A DNA stretch of 64,000 nucleotides from Kitasatospora griseola (GCF_014648555.1 NZ_BMRI01000026.1:31473-95472); one strand, 5' to 3'. Shown: positions 33,039-42,588, numbered from the stretch's first letter. Translations and numbers: made by a program. The notes: a model not told the origin generated them from the letters alone.

Positions 33039-33895
33039 GCCGCCGTCGCCGCCTCGTCCGAAGTGCCCTCCACGTGACGGGAGTTGATGGCGGAGATCGG
33101 CAGGTCCGCCCCCGCGGCCAGGAAGTGCCGCAGGTAGCGCGGGTCGGTGCGCTCCAGCGACAGCAGCACGTACAGGTCCGCCACGTTGAAGTCCGGGTCG
33201 TACGCGGGCTCCCCGCACACCCACGCGCCGAGGCGCAGGTAGCCGCGCAGCAGCGCGGGGATCGGCGTCCGCCCCTGCCGGGCCACCCCGTCCGCCGACC
33301 ACGGGCGCAGCGGCGTGACCCGGTAGTCCTTCGGCGCAAGGTACTTGGCGGACACCGCGTCCCACACCCCGGCCGCGGTCGCGCCGCCGTCGGACAGCGG
33401 GACCGAGCAGCAGCCGGCCAGCCACGCGTTGCCGGTGGCCGTCATGTAGCGGGCGATGCCGCCCCACATCAGGTTGATGACCGCGCCGTTGCCCCGGTGC
33501 GCCTCGGCAATGCAGGACCGGCCGACCTCCACCATGCCGTCCCGCAGCCTGCCGAGCCGGGCCAGGTCGAACTCGGTGTCCGAGTACAACCGGCCCGCCC
33601 GGCGCGCCTGTTCGGGCCGCAGCAGCCGGTACGTGCCGACCACCTCGCCGCTCTGCTGCTCGCGCACCAGCAGGTGGTCGCAGTATTCGTCGAACGGGTC
33701 CGCGTCCAGGCCGGGCAGCGGCGAGTTCAGCACCGCCCCCATCTCCTGCACGAACACCTGGTAGCGCAACCGCTGCGCGGCCCGCACCTCCTCAGCGGTC
33801 CGTGCGAACGCCAGCTGGTACGAGGGCTGTTGGTCGGCCGCGGTGGGCACCGGGGCCGAGGACGACAGGACGGGGCGAGCAGGAGCGGTGGTCAT
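33035..33895 (-). CDS. Ornithine N-acyltransferase-like GNAT protein (OlsB-like)
   Basis: A 286-residue protein of the PEP-CTERM/autoinducer-type GNAT group that includes OlsB: SYQLAFARTAEEVRAAQRLR, YQVFVQEMGA, FDEYCDHLLVREQQSGEVVG, TYRLLRPEQA, MVEVGRSCIAEAHRGNGAVI and a late ERTDPRYLRHFLAAG. OlsB acylates ornithine with 3-hydroxyacyl-ACP to give lyso-ornithine lipid, a phosphorus-free membrane lipid often made under phosphate limitation. It is coupled by ATGA to the acyltransferase downstream. The ATG at 33895 follows GGAGAG; the long upstream extension is not protein-like. Confidence 0.82.
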   Translation of the reverse strand: MTTAPARPVLSSSAPVPTAADQQPSYQLAFARTAEEVRAAQRLRYQVFVQEMGAVLNSPLPGLDADPFDEYCDHLLVREQQSGEVVGTYRLLRPEQARRAGRLYSDTEFDLARLGRLRDGMVEVGRSCIAEAHRGNGAVINLMWGGIARYMTATGNAWLAGCCSVPLSDGGATAAGVWDAVSAKYLAPKDYRVTPLRPWSADGVARQGRTPIPALLRGYLRLGAWVCGEPAYDPDFNVADLYVLLSLERTDPRYLRHFLAAGADLPISAINSRHVEGTSDEAATAA

Positions 33896-34241
33896 GGCGG
33901 ACTCTCCGGGGTCTCGGGGCGCGATACGGTGGCGGCGAACAGCACGGGACGACACGCGACGACACTGCGCCCGCACCCGGCCCACCGGTCGGGCGGAGCC
34001 GGTCACGAGCGGCATGGGTATGTCTCCCCGACTCGCCTGGCCCTCAGGTGGACACCCGAGGGAGACCAGATGTGCACATGCTGAATGGCCGGTTCGCCAA
34101 GCGGAGTACGGCAGTTCGCAGCCCGCCGACGGTGGTCCGGATGCCCGGCCCCGGGTCCGCCCCGATTCGGACGCCCCGTGGTCACCAGCCGGACGCGGGC
34201 CCGTCGCCCGGCCGCCACACCGCTCTGCCAGCGTTCCCGGC
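33896..34241. other. Divergent intergenic region between OlsB-like and MptB-like genes
   Basis: 346 bases without a supported gene. A weak inverted repeat, GTCTCCC (34022-34028) and GGGAGAC (34060-34066), lies near the middle and could mark a regulatory site. I see no conserved promoter motif and no good ribosome binding site before the MptB-like ATG. Confidence 0.35.
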
Positions 34242-35645
34242 ATGCCGAACACGGGCGCGAACGCCTACCCGAGCCGGTACCGGTGGCTCGGACTCCTGGG
34301 ATCGCTCGCCCTGGCCGCCGGCGCCCTCACCGCAGGCGCCCGCCCCGCCGCCGACACCGGGCCCACCCTGCGGGCCTCCGGCGGCGCCGGCACCGTCCTG
34401 GTCTTCGCCGGCCTCGCCGTCCTCACCGCCGCCTGGCTGCTCCTCGGGCGGCCCGCCGACGGCCAACGCCCGCCCGGCACCCGCTGGTTGACCACCACCC
34501 TGGCCTGGTGGGCCGCCCCGCTGCTGCTCGTGCCGCCGCTGTTCAGCCGCGACGTCTACAGCTACCTCGCCCAAGGCGCCATGCTCGCCCACGGGTTGGA
34601 CGTCTACGCGCACGGACCCGCCGACCTCGGCGGGCCGGCCGCAGCCCAGATACCGCAGGTCTGGCAGCACACCCCCGCCCCCTACGGCCCCGCCTTCCTG
34701 CTGCTGACCCGCGCCACCGCGCCGCTCGCCGAACACCCCTGGGCCGGCACGATCGTCCTGCGCCTGACCGCCGTTCTCGCGGTCGCCGCACTGGCCGCCC
34801 TGCTGCCCGCCCTCGCCCGCACGCTCGGCATCGACCCTGCCGCCGCGCTGCGGCTGGGCGCGCTCAACCCGCTGGTGCTGCTCCACCTGATCGCCGGCGC
34901 GCACAACGACGCCCTGGCGTTCGCCCTCCTCCTCGGCGGACTGCTCGCCGCCACCCGGCGACAGGTCCTGCCCGCCGCGGCGCTGGTCGCGCTCGCCGCC
35001 CTGGTGAAGGCCCCGGCCGCGCTCGCCCTGCCCGTGGTGTGCCTGCTCGCCTCGGCCGACCGCGCCTGGCGTCCCCAACTGCGCACCGCCGCCCAGGCAG
35101 TGGCGGCCGCCACCGTCACGGTGCTCGTCGTCACCGCCGCCGCCGGCACCGGCTACGGCTGGATCGACGCCCTCACCACCCCCGCCACCAGCACCAGTTG
35201 GTCACCCAGCACCAGCCTCGGCCGACTGGCGGCCGACCTCACCGACGCCGCACCGGACGTCGCCGTCACCGCCGCCCGCCTGATCGGACTGGCGCTCGCG
35301 GCCGTGGCAACCGCCCTGCTCGTGCGACGAGTTGTCCGCCGGGAGAGCGAACCGATGGCCGCGCTGGCCCTCGCCCTCACCGCCCTGATCGTCCTCGGAC
35401 CGGCCTTCCGACCTTGGTACGCCCTGTGGGCGGTGCTCCCCGCCGCACTCGCCGTCCGCACCCCGGCCGTCCGCCGGGTCGCCGAACTCGGCTGCGCCGT
35501 CCTGGCGTTCATCGTGATGCCGGACGGCTTCAGTCCCGACGGCGCGGAACTGGTGCTCGCCGTGGGCGGATTCGCGATCGGTGCCGCAGTCGTGCTGATG
35601 GCGGAACGCGGAACACCGCTCCACGAAAGGCAGTTGGCGTGCTGA
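34242..35645 (+). CDS. mptB: Polyprenol-phosphomannose alpha-1,6-mannosyltransferase (MptB-like)
   Basis: A 467-residue GT-C membrane glycosyltransferase with about 12 hydrophobic segments. After the first helices the extracytoplasmic loop carries the catalytic motif PPLFSRDVYSYLAQGAMLAH, typical of MptA/MptB, with GLDVYAHGP and APYGPAFLLLTRATAPL following. These enzymes extend mannan chains using decaprenyl-phosphomannose on the outer membrane face. The ATG at 34242 is the only sensible start but has a poor ribosome binding site; a leaderless mRNA is possible. It overlaps the next membrane glycosyltransferase by 7 bases. Confidence 0.85.
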   Translation: MPNTGANAYPSRYRWLGLLGSLALAAGALTAGARPAADTGPTLRASGGAGTVLVFAGLAVLTAAWLLLGRPADGQRPPGTRWLTTTLAWWAAPLLLVPPLFSRDVYSYLAQGAMLAHGLDVYAHGPADLGGPAAAQIPQVWQHTPAPYGPAFLLLTRATAPLAEHPWAGTIVLRLTAVLAVAALAALLPALARTLGIDPAAALRLGALNPLVLLHLIAGAHNDALAFALLLGGLLAATRRQVLPAAALVALAALVKAPAALALPVVCLLASADRAWRPQLRTAAQAVAAATVTVLVVTAAAGTGYGWIDALTTPATSTSWSPSTSLGRLAADLTDAAPDVAVTAARLIGLALAAVATALLVRRVVRRESEPMAALALALTALIVLGPAFRPWYALWAVLPAALAVRTPAVRRVAELGCAVLAFIVMPDGFSPDGAELVLAVGGFAIGAAVVLMAERGTPLHERQLAC

Positions 35646-36904
35646 GCCGAGGCACCACCACGGCCCGGGCCGCGATCCTCGCCGCCGCCGTGCTCGTCAC
35701 CATCTTCGTCCTGGCGGTCATCCCCGGCCACCGCGGCTGGTTCGACATCGGCGTGTACTACGGTACCGTGCGGCACTGGCTCGACACCGGACAGCTCTAC
35801 GACTACGTCCGCCCCGGCACCGTCTACGGGTTCACCTACCCGCCGTTCGCCGCGGTCTGCATGCTGCCGATGCGCCTGTTCGGCTGGCACCCTGCGATAG
35901 CGGTCGGCGTCGCGCTGTCCGCCGTCGCCACCGCGCTGCTGCTGTACTGGCTGATCGACCCGATCGCCCGCCGGCGCGGCTGGTGCCGCTGGTACACGTT
36001 CGGGCTGGCCGCCTGCCTGTGCGCCCTTACCAACCCCGTGCGGGACACCTTCAGCTTCGGCCAGGTCAACCTGCTGTTGGTCGCCCTGGTCCTCGGCGAC
36101 CGGCAACTGGCCGACAGCCGCTGGAAGTTCCTCGCCGGAGTCGGCACCGGACTGGCCGCCGCGATCAAACTCACCCCCGCGCTGTTCATCGTCCACCTGG
36201 TGATCACCCGTCAGTGGCGCGCCGCCGCGACCGCCACCGCCACCACGCTGGGCGCCACCGGAATCGGCTTCCTGATCGGCCCCGAGGTCTCCCGCCAGTT
36301 CTGGACCACCACACTCTGGGACACGGACCGGGTCGGCGGCTTCGCCAACATGTCGAACCAGTCCCTGCAAGGACTCATCGCCCGCCTCGGACCCCAACTC
36401 CCCGGCCGCGTCCTGTGGGTGGCCGCCTCGCTCGCCGTCCTCGCCATCTGGGCCCACCGCCTGCGCCGCGCCGCCCGGGCCCGCGACACCCTCGCCGCCT
36501 ACAGCCTCACCGGCCTCGCCTGCTGCCTGGTCAGCCCGATCACCTGGGTGCACCACCTGGTGTGGGCCCTGCCCGCCCTCGTCGTCCTCGCCGACGCCGC
36601 CCTGCGCGACCGCCGCCGCGACCTGCTCGCCGTCAGCTGGCTGCTCCAACTGGTCATCTCCAGCGGCATGGTGTGGCTCTGGCACCCCGACGGACGCACC
36701 CCCGGCACCCTGTTCGGCGGCAGCGCCTACGTCCTGCTGACCTTCGCCCTGCTGGTCGCCATGCCGATCCGGCGCCATCCCGACGACCACCCGGATCCCA
36801 CCGTACCCCTGCCTCCCTGGCACCACACCGCCGGAACGGACCCCGACACCGCCGCCGACCCCCGCTCCGGCCGGCCCCGCAAACGCCCGGCCGCCGTCGG
36901 CTGA
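35639..36904 (+). CDS. DUF2029/GT87-family membrane mannosyltransferase
   Basis: A 421-residue multi-pass protein. The first loop after helix 1 holds the GT87 signature (FDIGVYYGTVRHWLDTGQLY, YGFTYPPFAAVCMLP), with later conserved parts FSFGQVNLLLVALVLGDRQL, AAIKLTPALFIVHLVITRQW and the GGFANMSNQSLQGLIARL loop. This family includes PimE-like polyprenol-phosphomannose-dependent alpha-1,2-mannosyltransferases. The C-terminus is a soluble Pro/Asp-rich tail. The GTG overlaps the end of the MptB-like gene, with GAAAGG upstream, so the two are co-translated and probably build the same mannose-containing cell-envelope glycan. Confidence 0.88.
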   Translation: MLSRGTTTARAAILAAAVLVTIFVLAVIPGHRGWFDIGVYYGTVRHWLDTGQLYDYVRPGTVYGFTYPPFAAVCMLPMRLFGWHPAIAVGVALSAVATALLLYWLIDPIARRRGWCRWYTFGLAACLCALTNPVRDTFSFGQVNLLLVALVLGDRQLADSRWKFLAGVGTGLAAAIKLTPALFIVHLVITRQWRAAATATATTLGATGIGFLIGPEVSRQFWTTTLWDTDRVGGFANMSNQSLQGLIARLGPQLPGRVLWVAASLAVLAIWAHRLRRAARARDTLAAYSLTGLACCLVSPITWVHHLVWALPALVVLADAALRDRRRDLLAVSWLLQLVISSGMVWLWHPDGRTPGTLFGGSAYVLLTFALLVAMPIRRHPDDHPDPTVPLPPWHHTAGTDPDTAADPRSGRPRKRPAAVG

Positions 36905-37002
36905 ACCCTCTGCGGGTGGACGGAAGCACAGCCGGCGCGGCGGACCGGGCCTGCGCGGACATGCGATGGACCCCGGCTGCGCCCGGTGTCACAGTGAGCG
37001 GC

Positions 37003-38130
37003 ATGATCACGCCGGATCCGCCGTTCGTCCCGGGACTCGAACTCGCCGCGGCACTGTACGAGGACGCCGTCCGACCCTTGCTGGAAAGCGCTTACCCGCA
37101 GCTCCGCTACGCGGCCGCGCGCATCGGTCCGGGCTCCGAAGTGCTCGGCTTCGACACCGCCCGCTCCACCGACCACGACTGGGGGCCACGACTCCAGCTC
37201 TTCCTCACCCCCGAGGACGCCGAACAGCACGGCGCGGCCATCACCGCCCTGCTCGCCGAGCACCTGCCCCGGCAGATCCGCGGCTGGTCCACCCACTACC
37301 GCCGCACCGGCGACCCGCACAACCCGGTCAGCCACCTCGAACCCGCCACCGGCGCCACCATCGACCACCGCGTCACCGTCCACGACCTGCCCGGCTGGCT
37401 CACCACCAGGCTCGGCCCCCGAGCGGCCGCCTGGATCGACACCGACCCCGCCACCACCGACTGGCTCGCCCTCCCGCAACAGCGACTCGCCGAACTCACC
37501 GCCGGCACCGTCCTGCGCGACGACCACGGCACCCTCACCGCCGTCCGCCGACGCCTCCACTGGTACCCCGACCAGCTGTGGCGCCACCTGATGGCCTGTC
37601 AGTGGCAGCGCATCGCCCAGGAGGAGGCATTCGTCGGCCGCTGCGCCGAAACCGGAGACGAACTCGGCGCCGCGATCGTCGCCGCCCGCCTGGCCCGCGA
37701 CCTGATGCGGCTCGCCCTGCTCCAACACCGCACCTACGCGCCCTACAGCAAGTGGCTCAGCCGGGCCTTCGCCCGCCTGCCCACCGACCCCGCCCTCGGG
37801 CCCGCGCTGCGCGCCGCTCTCGCCGCGACCGACCACGACACTCGCGAACGCCACCTGTGCGACGCCTACGAGTCCGCCGCCCGTACCCACCATGCGCTGG
37901 CCCTCACCGAGCCGGTCGACCCGACCTGCCGCCCGTACCACAGCCGCCCGTACCAGGTCCTGCACGCCGACCGCTTCGTCCACGCCCTCCGACGCACCGT
38001 CACCGACCCCGACCTGCGCGATCTCCCGCCGACCGGCAGCGTCGACCAGTGGGCCGACAACACCGATCTGCTCGGCCGCCCGGCAGCGCTCCACGCAGCC
38101 GTCGACGCACTGGTCGGCCAGGTGCACTGA
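37003..38130 (+). CDS. DUF4037 domain protein (nucleotidyltransferase-like)
   Basis: A 375-residue protein. The N-terminal region resembles a nucleotidyltransferase fold: GPGSEVLGFDTARSTDHDWG followed by PRLQLFLTPEDAEQH, with the paired acidic residues in STDHDWG. The C-terminal DUF4037 domain includes WYPDQLWRHLMACQWQRIAQ, EEAFVGRCAETGDELGAAIV, HRTYAPYSKWLSRAFARLP and VDQWADNTDLLG. The substrate is unknown; aminoglycoside nucleotidyltransferase-like activity is possible but unproven. The ATG at 37003 is taken as start, although a GTG at 36994 is equally placed. The coding region contains a LacI-type sequence, TGGAAAGCGCTTACC (37082-37096). Confidence 0.85.
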   Translation: MITPDPPFVPGLELAAALYEDAVRPLLESAYPQLRYAAARIGPGSEVLGFDTARSTDHDWGPRLQLFLTPEDAEQHGAAITALLAEHLPRQIRGWSTHYRRTGDPHNPVSHLEPATGATIDHRVTVHDLPGWLTTRLGPRAAAWIDTDPATTDWLALPQQRLAELTAGTVLRDDHGTLTAVRRRLHWYPDQLWRHLMACQWQRIAQEEAFVGRCAETGDELGAAIVAARLARDLMRLALLQHRTYAPYSKWLSRAFARLPTDPALGPALRAALAATDHDTRERHLCDAYESAARTHHALALTEPVDPTCRPYHSRPYQVLHADRFVHALRRTVTDPDLRDLPPTGSVDQWADNTDLLGRPAALHAAVDALVGQVH

Positions 38131-38248
38131 GCGGGCGGGCAGGCTGGCAGGCGGCTTGCCCACCGCTCCGGTGCCGCAGGCGGGCGCCCTTGGCTGTGGG
38201 ATCTCGGTGGACCGGAGCCCGGACGGTGCTGCGGGAACCGGCCGGGCG

Positions 38249-39073
38249 TCAGGACGGTCGGGAGGCGCGCAGCGAGTAGACCAGGGGGAGGCGGGGGCCG
38301 GGCGGCAGGAAGAAGTGTCCGTGCGCGTGTTCGTGCAGGAAGTCCAGGTGCAGGCCGGAGGCGGCCAGCGCGCTGACCACGTCGCCGATTCCGTGCCGCC
38401 ACTGCACCGTGCGGGTGGCCGTCATCGTCGCGTCCCGGTCGGCGTAGCTGCCCGGCGTGTCCAGCACGGCCGGCGCGCGGTCGAAGTAGTCCTCCACGAC
38501 GGTGCGGCCGTCCGCTGCGACGAGTTCGGCGATCGGGTGGAACTCCGACAGGTAGGCGAACCCGCCCGGACGGACCAGCGCCGCCACCGTGCGGGCCCAA
38601 CGCGTCAGGTCCGGCAGCCAGTTCAGGGCGCCCATGCCCGTGTACACCACGTCGAAGGTCTCGCCGCCGAGTGCCTCCACCGCGCCGTACACATCGGAGG
38701 CGACGAAGCGCGCCGAGTCCACCCCGAGCTGCTTCGCCAACTGCGCGGCCTCCACCAGCGCCGGCTCGGAGAAGTCCAGCCCCGTCACCAGTGCGCCGCG
38801 ACGCGCCCACGAAAGAGTGTCCAGGCCGATGTGGCACTGCAGGTGCAGCAAGCGTTTTCCGGCAACGTCCCCGACCTCCGCGAGCTCGAAGTCCCGCAGC
38901 ACCTCCGCTCCGGCCACGAACGCCGGAACGTCGTAGAACGCCCCGCCGACATGGACCGGCACCCGCTCGTCCCAGTTGGCGCGATTGGCCGCCTCCCAGT
39001 CCGTCCAGTCGGCGGGCGGGACGGACTGGGAGGCGGGTGGAGGCTGGGGAAGGTCGTCGGAGAAAGTAGACAT
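38249..39073 (-). CDS. Class I SAM-dependent methyltransferase
   Basis: A 274-residue Rossmann-fold methyltransferase. Motif I is HLQCHIGLDTLSWARRG with the following acidic residue in VTGLDFSEPAL. Motif II is FDVVYTGMGALNWLPDL and motif III VRPGGFAYLSEFHP. The N-terminal 40 residues are Pro/Asp-rich and probably flexible. The C-terminal part (HEHAHGHFFLPPGPRLPLVY) looks like a substrate lid. The methyl acceptor cannot be inferred. It is monocistronic, convergent with the DUF4037 gene and upstream, on the same strand, of the end of the glycerate kinase gene. Confidence 0.9.
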   Translation of the reverse strand: MSTFSDDLPQPPPASQSVPPADWTDWEAANRANWDERVPVHVGGAFYDVPAFVAGAEVLRDFELAEVGDVAGKRLLHLQCHIGLDTLSWARRGALVTGLDFSEPALVEAAQLAKQLGVDSARFVASDVYGAVEALGGETFDVVYTGMGALNWLPDLTRWARTVAALVRPGGFAYLSEFHPIAELVAADGRTVVEDYFDRAPAVLDTPGSYADRDATMTATRTVQWRHGIGDVVSALAASGLHLDFLHEHAHGHFFLPPGPRLPLVYSLRASRPS

Positions 39074-39185
39074 GACGACATAGCCTTCCGGGTTGCCGGT
39101 AATGGGTCAACGAAATATCGGACCGGCCGGGCGGACGACCACCTGGTCGGTCGGCGGGCCGGGGACCCGGTGGGTCGATGCTCGA

Positions 39186-40283
39186 TCAGGTGCGCGCCGC
39201 CCACTGCTCCGCCAGCGTGGCTCCCGCCCGGTGCAGCCAGCGGGCCGGTTCGGACCGGGCGGCGGACGCGGATCCCGCCAGCGAGGAGAGGGTGAGCACC
39301 CCGTCCGCCGCCGACTCGCCCGCCACCACGCTCGACGGGACGCCCGCCGCCTCGGCCAGACGCACCACCTCGCCGACGGCCTTCCCCTGCAGACTGGTCG
39401 CGTCGTACCGGCCCTCGCCGGTGATCAGCAGATCCGCGGACGCCAACAGGCCCGGCAGCCCGAGGAGTCGAGCCACCGCCGGTGCGCCCGGCTCGACCAC
39501 CGCGCCCCAACCGGCCAGCAGCCCGTACCCCGTCCCGCCCGCCGCGCCTGCGCCCGGATGCGACGGGTCGCCGCCCATCAGCTCCGCCAGGCGTTCCAAC
39601 CTTCGTTCCAACAAAGGAAGTTCGCGCTCACCGGCACCCTTCTGCGGGCCGTACACCGTCGCCGCGCCGCGCTCGCCCAGCAGCGGATTGGTCACATCCG
39701 TGAGCAGCACCACCCCGCCGGGCGGGGCGAAGCGAATCCGCGAACGGTCGAAGGCGGTCGCAGCGTCGAGCGCGGCATCGAGATCCGACAAGGCGTCAGG
39801 AACGACGTGGCCCGTGCGGTCCAGCAGGCGGGCGCCGAGCGCGGACAGCAGCCCGAAGCCGCCGTCGGTGGACGCCGAACCGCCGAGGCCGACCAGCAGC
39901 CGGGTCGCCCCGGCATCCAGCGCGGCGGCGACGGTCTCGCCGGTGCCCCGGGTCGTCGCCGTCAGTGGACGCAACTCGCCGCCCAGCAACGGGAGTCCAC
40001 TGGCCACGGCCAGCTCGACCACCGCCGTGCCGTCCGGCAGCAGCGCGAACTGCCCGCGCACCGGCCGCCCGTCCGGCCCCGCCACGTCGGGCACGTCGAC
40101 CAGCCGCGCACCGGGACTGGCCGAGACGACGGCCGCGAGCGTCCCCTCCCCGCCGTCCGCCATCGGCACGCACCGCATCTCGTCCGCCGACCGGACCGAA
40201 CACCAGCCCGAGGACAGCGCCTCGGCGGCATCCGCCGCGTCGATCGTCCCCTTGAACGAGTCCGGCGCCACGACGATCCGCAT
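39186..40283 (-). CDS. Glycerate kinase (type I, GlxK/GarK family)
   Basis: A 365-residue glycerate kinase. It starts MRIVVAPDSFKGTIDAADAA, the family signature, followed by VPMADGGEGTLAAVV, LVGLGGSASTDGGFGLLSAL (active-site Gly/Ser/Thr-rich loop), LLTDVTNPLLGERGAATVYG and LITGEGRYDATSLQGKAVGE. It phosphorylates D-glycerate, usually to 2-phosphoglycerate in this family, feeding it into lower glycolysis. The upstream neighbours are a TIM-barrel sugar isomerase, a DUF993 protein and an oxidoreductase under LacI control, so the kinase may finish that catabolic route. It is separated from them by 300 bases and may have its own promoter. Confidence 0.93.
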   Translation of the reverse strand: MRIVVAPDSFKGTIDAADAAEALSSGWCSVRSADEMRCVPMADGGEGTLAAVVSASPGARLVDVPDVAGPDGRPVRGQFALLPDGTAVVELAVASGLPLLGGELRPLTATTRGTGETVAAALDAGATRLLVGLGGSASTDGGFGLLSALGARLLDRTGHVVPDALSDLDAALDAATAFDRSRIRFAPPGGVVLLTDVTNPLLGERGAATVYGPQKGAGERELPLLERRLERLAELMGGDPSHPGAGAAGGTGYGLLAGWGAVVEPGAPAVARLLGLPGLLASADLLITGEGRYDATSLQGKAVGEVVRLAEAAGVPSSVVAGESAADGVLTLSSLAGSASAARSEPARWLHRAGATLAEQWAART

Positions 40284-40498
40284 CCGCCCCACCTCCGCCT
40301 CTCTCGATCTCGACCCGCCGACCCCGACAGGACCCCGACAGGCCACCTCCGGCCCGCCAACTCCGCCGGAGCATCCACTCCGACGCGGCACCACTCAACC
40401 GGACCGCTCCACGTGCCCACCACCTCGACACGACGCGCGCGACAGTCTGAGGCACGACACCATCGGACAGCGACGGGCGAGCCGGCCGAAGACCCGCT

Positions 40499-40569
40499 CG
40501 CCCCTCCACCTACCTGCGCGTGCCGGCCTGCCCGTCCGCCCCTCCACCTGCCTGCGCGAGCCGGCCCGC
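40499..40569. repeat. Two-copy imperfect direct repeat upstream of glycerate kinase
   Basis: A unit beginning CGCCCCTCCACCT starts at 40499 and again at 40537 (period 38 bases, a few mismatches). It lies in the 299-base gap 40284-40582 between the isomerase stop and the kinase start. No hairpin or protein-binding pattern is obvious, and nothing else is seen in the gap. Confidence 0.6.
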
Positions 40570-40582
40570 GCGCCCGCCGGCG

Positions 40583-41443
40583 TCAGCGACGCACCAGATG
40601 CGTGCGGTGACGCTCCTTCAGCGTGGCGAGGGTCTGCTCACCCGGGGTGTTCCACACCTGCTCGTTGAAGAGCTCGACCTCGATCCAGCCCTCGTAGCCG
40701 GCCTCGGCCACCCGGTCGGTCAGCCAACCGAAGTCGATGTGCCCGTCGCCGACATGGCCCCGGCCCAGCAGCGCGTCCGCCGGCAGCGGCAGCGTCCAGT
40801 CGCACACCTGGTACGAGGCGATCCGGTCGCCCGCCCCCGCACGCGCGACCTGCTGCTCCAACTCCGGGTCCCACCACACGTGGTAGCTGTCCACCACGAC
40901 GCCGACCTGCTCGGCCGGATGGGCCTCCGCCAGATCCAGCGCCTGGCCCAGCGTGGAGACCACCGCCCGGTCCGCGCAGAACATCGGGTGCAGCGGCTCG
41001 ATCGCCAGCCGGACGCCGAAGTCACCTGCGTGCGGAGCGAGTTCACCGATCATGTCGGCCACCTGACGGCGCGCCCCGACCAGGTCGCGACTGCCGGACG
41101 GCAGGCCGCCCACCACCAACACCAGGGTGTCGGTGCCGAGTTCGGCCGCCTCCTCGATCGCCGCCAGATTGTCCGCGAACGCCGCCCGGCGCGCCGCCTC
41201 GTCACCGGCCGTCAGGAACCCGCCCCGACACAGGCTGCTCACCGCGACACCGGCGTCCCGACATAGTCGCGCCGCCCGTGCCAGGCCCGCCTCGGCGACC
41301 TTGTCGCGCCACAGGCCGATCGCCGGAATCCCGGCGTCCACGCAGCCGCGCACCGCCTCCTCCAGGCTCCAGCCCTTGGTGGTGATCTGGTTCAGCGACA
41401 GCCGCTCGCACCCCTCGGCCACCTTCAGCACCGCCGCGCTCAT
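40583..41443 (-). CDS. Sugar phosphate isomerase/epimerase family TIM-barrel protein
   Basis: A 286-residue xylose-isomerase-like TIM barrel. Metal-binding residues are visible in RLAIEPLHPMFCADRAVVST (Glu), VGVVVDSYHVWWDPELE (Asp, His), HVGDGHIDFGWLTD (Asp, His) and GWIEVELFNEQVW (Glu). Relatives include hydroxypyruvate isomerase, inosose dehydratase and 3-dehydroshikimate dehydratase. The ATG overlaps the stop of the upstream DUF993 gene (ATGA), so the two are co-translated in a catabolic operon with the Gfo/Idh/MocA dehydrogenase. If it is a hydroxypyruvate- or tartronate-type isomerase, the nearby glycerate kinase would make sense, but that is inference. Confidence 0.88.
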   Translation of the reverse strand: MSAAVLKVAEGCERLSLNQITTKGWSLEEAVRGCVDAGIPAIGLWRDKVAEAGLARAARLCRDAGVAVSSLCRGGFLTAGDEAARRAAFADNLAAIEEAAELGTDTLVLVVGGLPSGSRDLVGARRQVADMIGELAPHAGDFGVRLAIEPLHPMFCADRAVVSTLGQALDLAEAHPAEQVGVVVDSYHVWWDPELEQQVARAGAGDRIASYQVCDWTLPLPADALLGRGHVGDGHIDFGWLTDRVAEAGYEGWIEVELFNEQVWNTPGEQTLATLKERHRTHLVRR

Positions 41444-42588
41444 GCCCGCACCCCCGCCAGCGCCAGGAACTCCCGCATCCGACCCGCCGCCAACTCCGGA
41501 TCGCCCAACACCCCGGCCGCGTCCGCCAGTCGGAACAGCTCCACCAGGTGACTCACCGAACGGCCGCTCTGCGCACCGGCCACCATGGTGAAGTGCTCCT
41601 GGTGCCCGCACAGCCACGCCAGGAACACGATGCCCGTCTTGTAGTGGAACGTCGGCGCCGCGAACAGATGACGGGCCAGCGGCACCGTCGGACCGAACAG
41701 CGCGTCGTAGCGCGCGAGATCACCGGCGTCCAGAGCCTGCAGCGCCGCCGCCGCGACCTCCGCGATCGGATCGAACACGCCCAGCAGCGCGTCACTGTGA
41801 CCGACCTCGTCACCCCGCACCAGCTCCGGGTAGTTGAAGTCGTCACCCGTGTACATCCGCACCCCGGACGGCAGTTCACGCCGCAGCGCGACCTCCCGAC
41901 CCGCGTCCAGCAGCGACACCTTGATGCCGTCGATCCGGCCCGGGTGGCTGCGAATCAGCTCCAGCACCGTCTGCGCGGCCGCATCCAGATCCGCCGAACC
42001 CCAGTAGCCGGCCAGCGCCGGATCGAACATCTCGCCCAACCAGTGCAGAATCACCGGCTGTTCGGCCTGCTCGACCAGCTTCCCGTACACCGACAGGTAG
42101 TCCTCCGGACCGCGCGCCGACGCCGCCAGCGCCCGGCTCGCCATCAGGATCGGCTGCGCACCCGCCGCCTCGACCACCGCGAGCTGCTCCTCGTACGCCG
42201 CCGACACCTCGGTCAACGAGACGTTCACGGACGTCAGTTGGTCGGTGCCCGCACCGCACGCCAGCCGGCCGCCGACGGCCTTCGCCTCCGCACCCGAACG
42301 GGCGATCAGCTCCCGCGTCGCGGCCCAGTCCAGGCCCATGCCGCGCTGCGCGGTGTCCATCGCATCGGCCACCCCCAGGCCCAACTCCCAGAGCCGGTGC
42401 CGGAACTTGAGCGTCCCCTCCCAGTCCACGGCGGCCGGCGCACCGGGCGCGTTCCCGCCCAGCGGATCGGCCACCACATGGGCAGCCGCGAACGCCACTC
42501 GGGACGAGGCCGGCCCCGTCGGGGCGGCGAGCGCCACGGGCTCGCGCAGCTGGTACCGGCCGATGCCGGGCAGATCGAGATGAGTCAT
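41440..42588 (-). CDS. DUF993 family protein (dihydrodipicolinate-synthase-like barrel)
   Basis: A 382-residue protein. Recognisable parts are DWEGTLKFRHRLWELGLGVA, DAMDTAQRGMGLDWAATREL, QPVILHWLGEMFDPALAGYW, RIDGIKVSLLDAGREVALRR and MYTGDDFNYPELVRGDEVGH. The Lys in GIKVSLLD sits where Schiff-base Lys residues lie in DapA-type aldolases. This matches DUF993, whose members are annotated as dihydrodipicolinate-synthase-family proteins and travel with sugar isomerases and Gfo/Idh oxidoreductases. The likely role is a retro-aldol or dehydratase step on a keto-sugar. ATGA coupling links it to the isomerase. Confidence 0.85.
   Translation of the reverse strand: MTHLDLPGIGRYQLREPVALAAPTGPASSRVAFAAAHVVADPLGGNAPGAPAAVDWEGTLKFRHRLWELGLGVADAMDTAQRGMGLDWAATRELIARSGAEAKAVGGRLACGAGTDQLTSVNVSLTEVSAAYEEQLAVVEAAGAQPILMASRALAASARGPEDYLSVYGKLVEQAEQPVILHWLGEMFDPALAGYWGSADLDAAAQTVLELIRSHPGRIDGIKVSLLDAGREVALRRELPSGVRMYTGDDFNYPELVRGDEVGHSDALLGVFDPIAEVAAAALQALDAGDLARYDALFGPTVPLARHLFAAPTFHYKTGIVFLAWLCGHQEHFTMVAGAQSGRSVSHLVELFRLADAAGVLGDPELAAGRMREFLALAGVRA

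Noticed and set aside
40499-40569. A CRISPR-like or VNTR array upstream of glycerate kinase.
   Set aside because: There are only two imperfect copies with no spacer structure. It is a simple local duplication.
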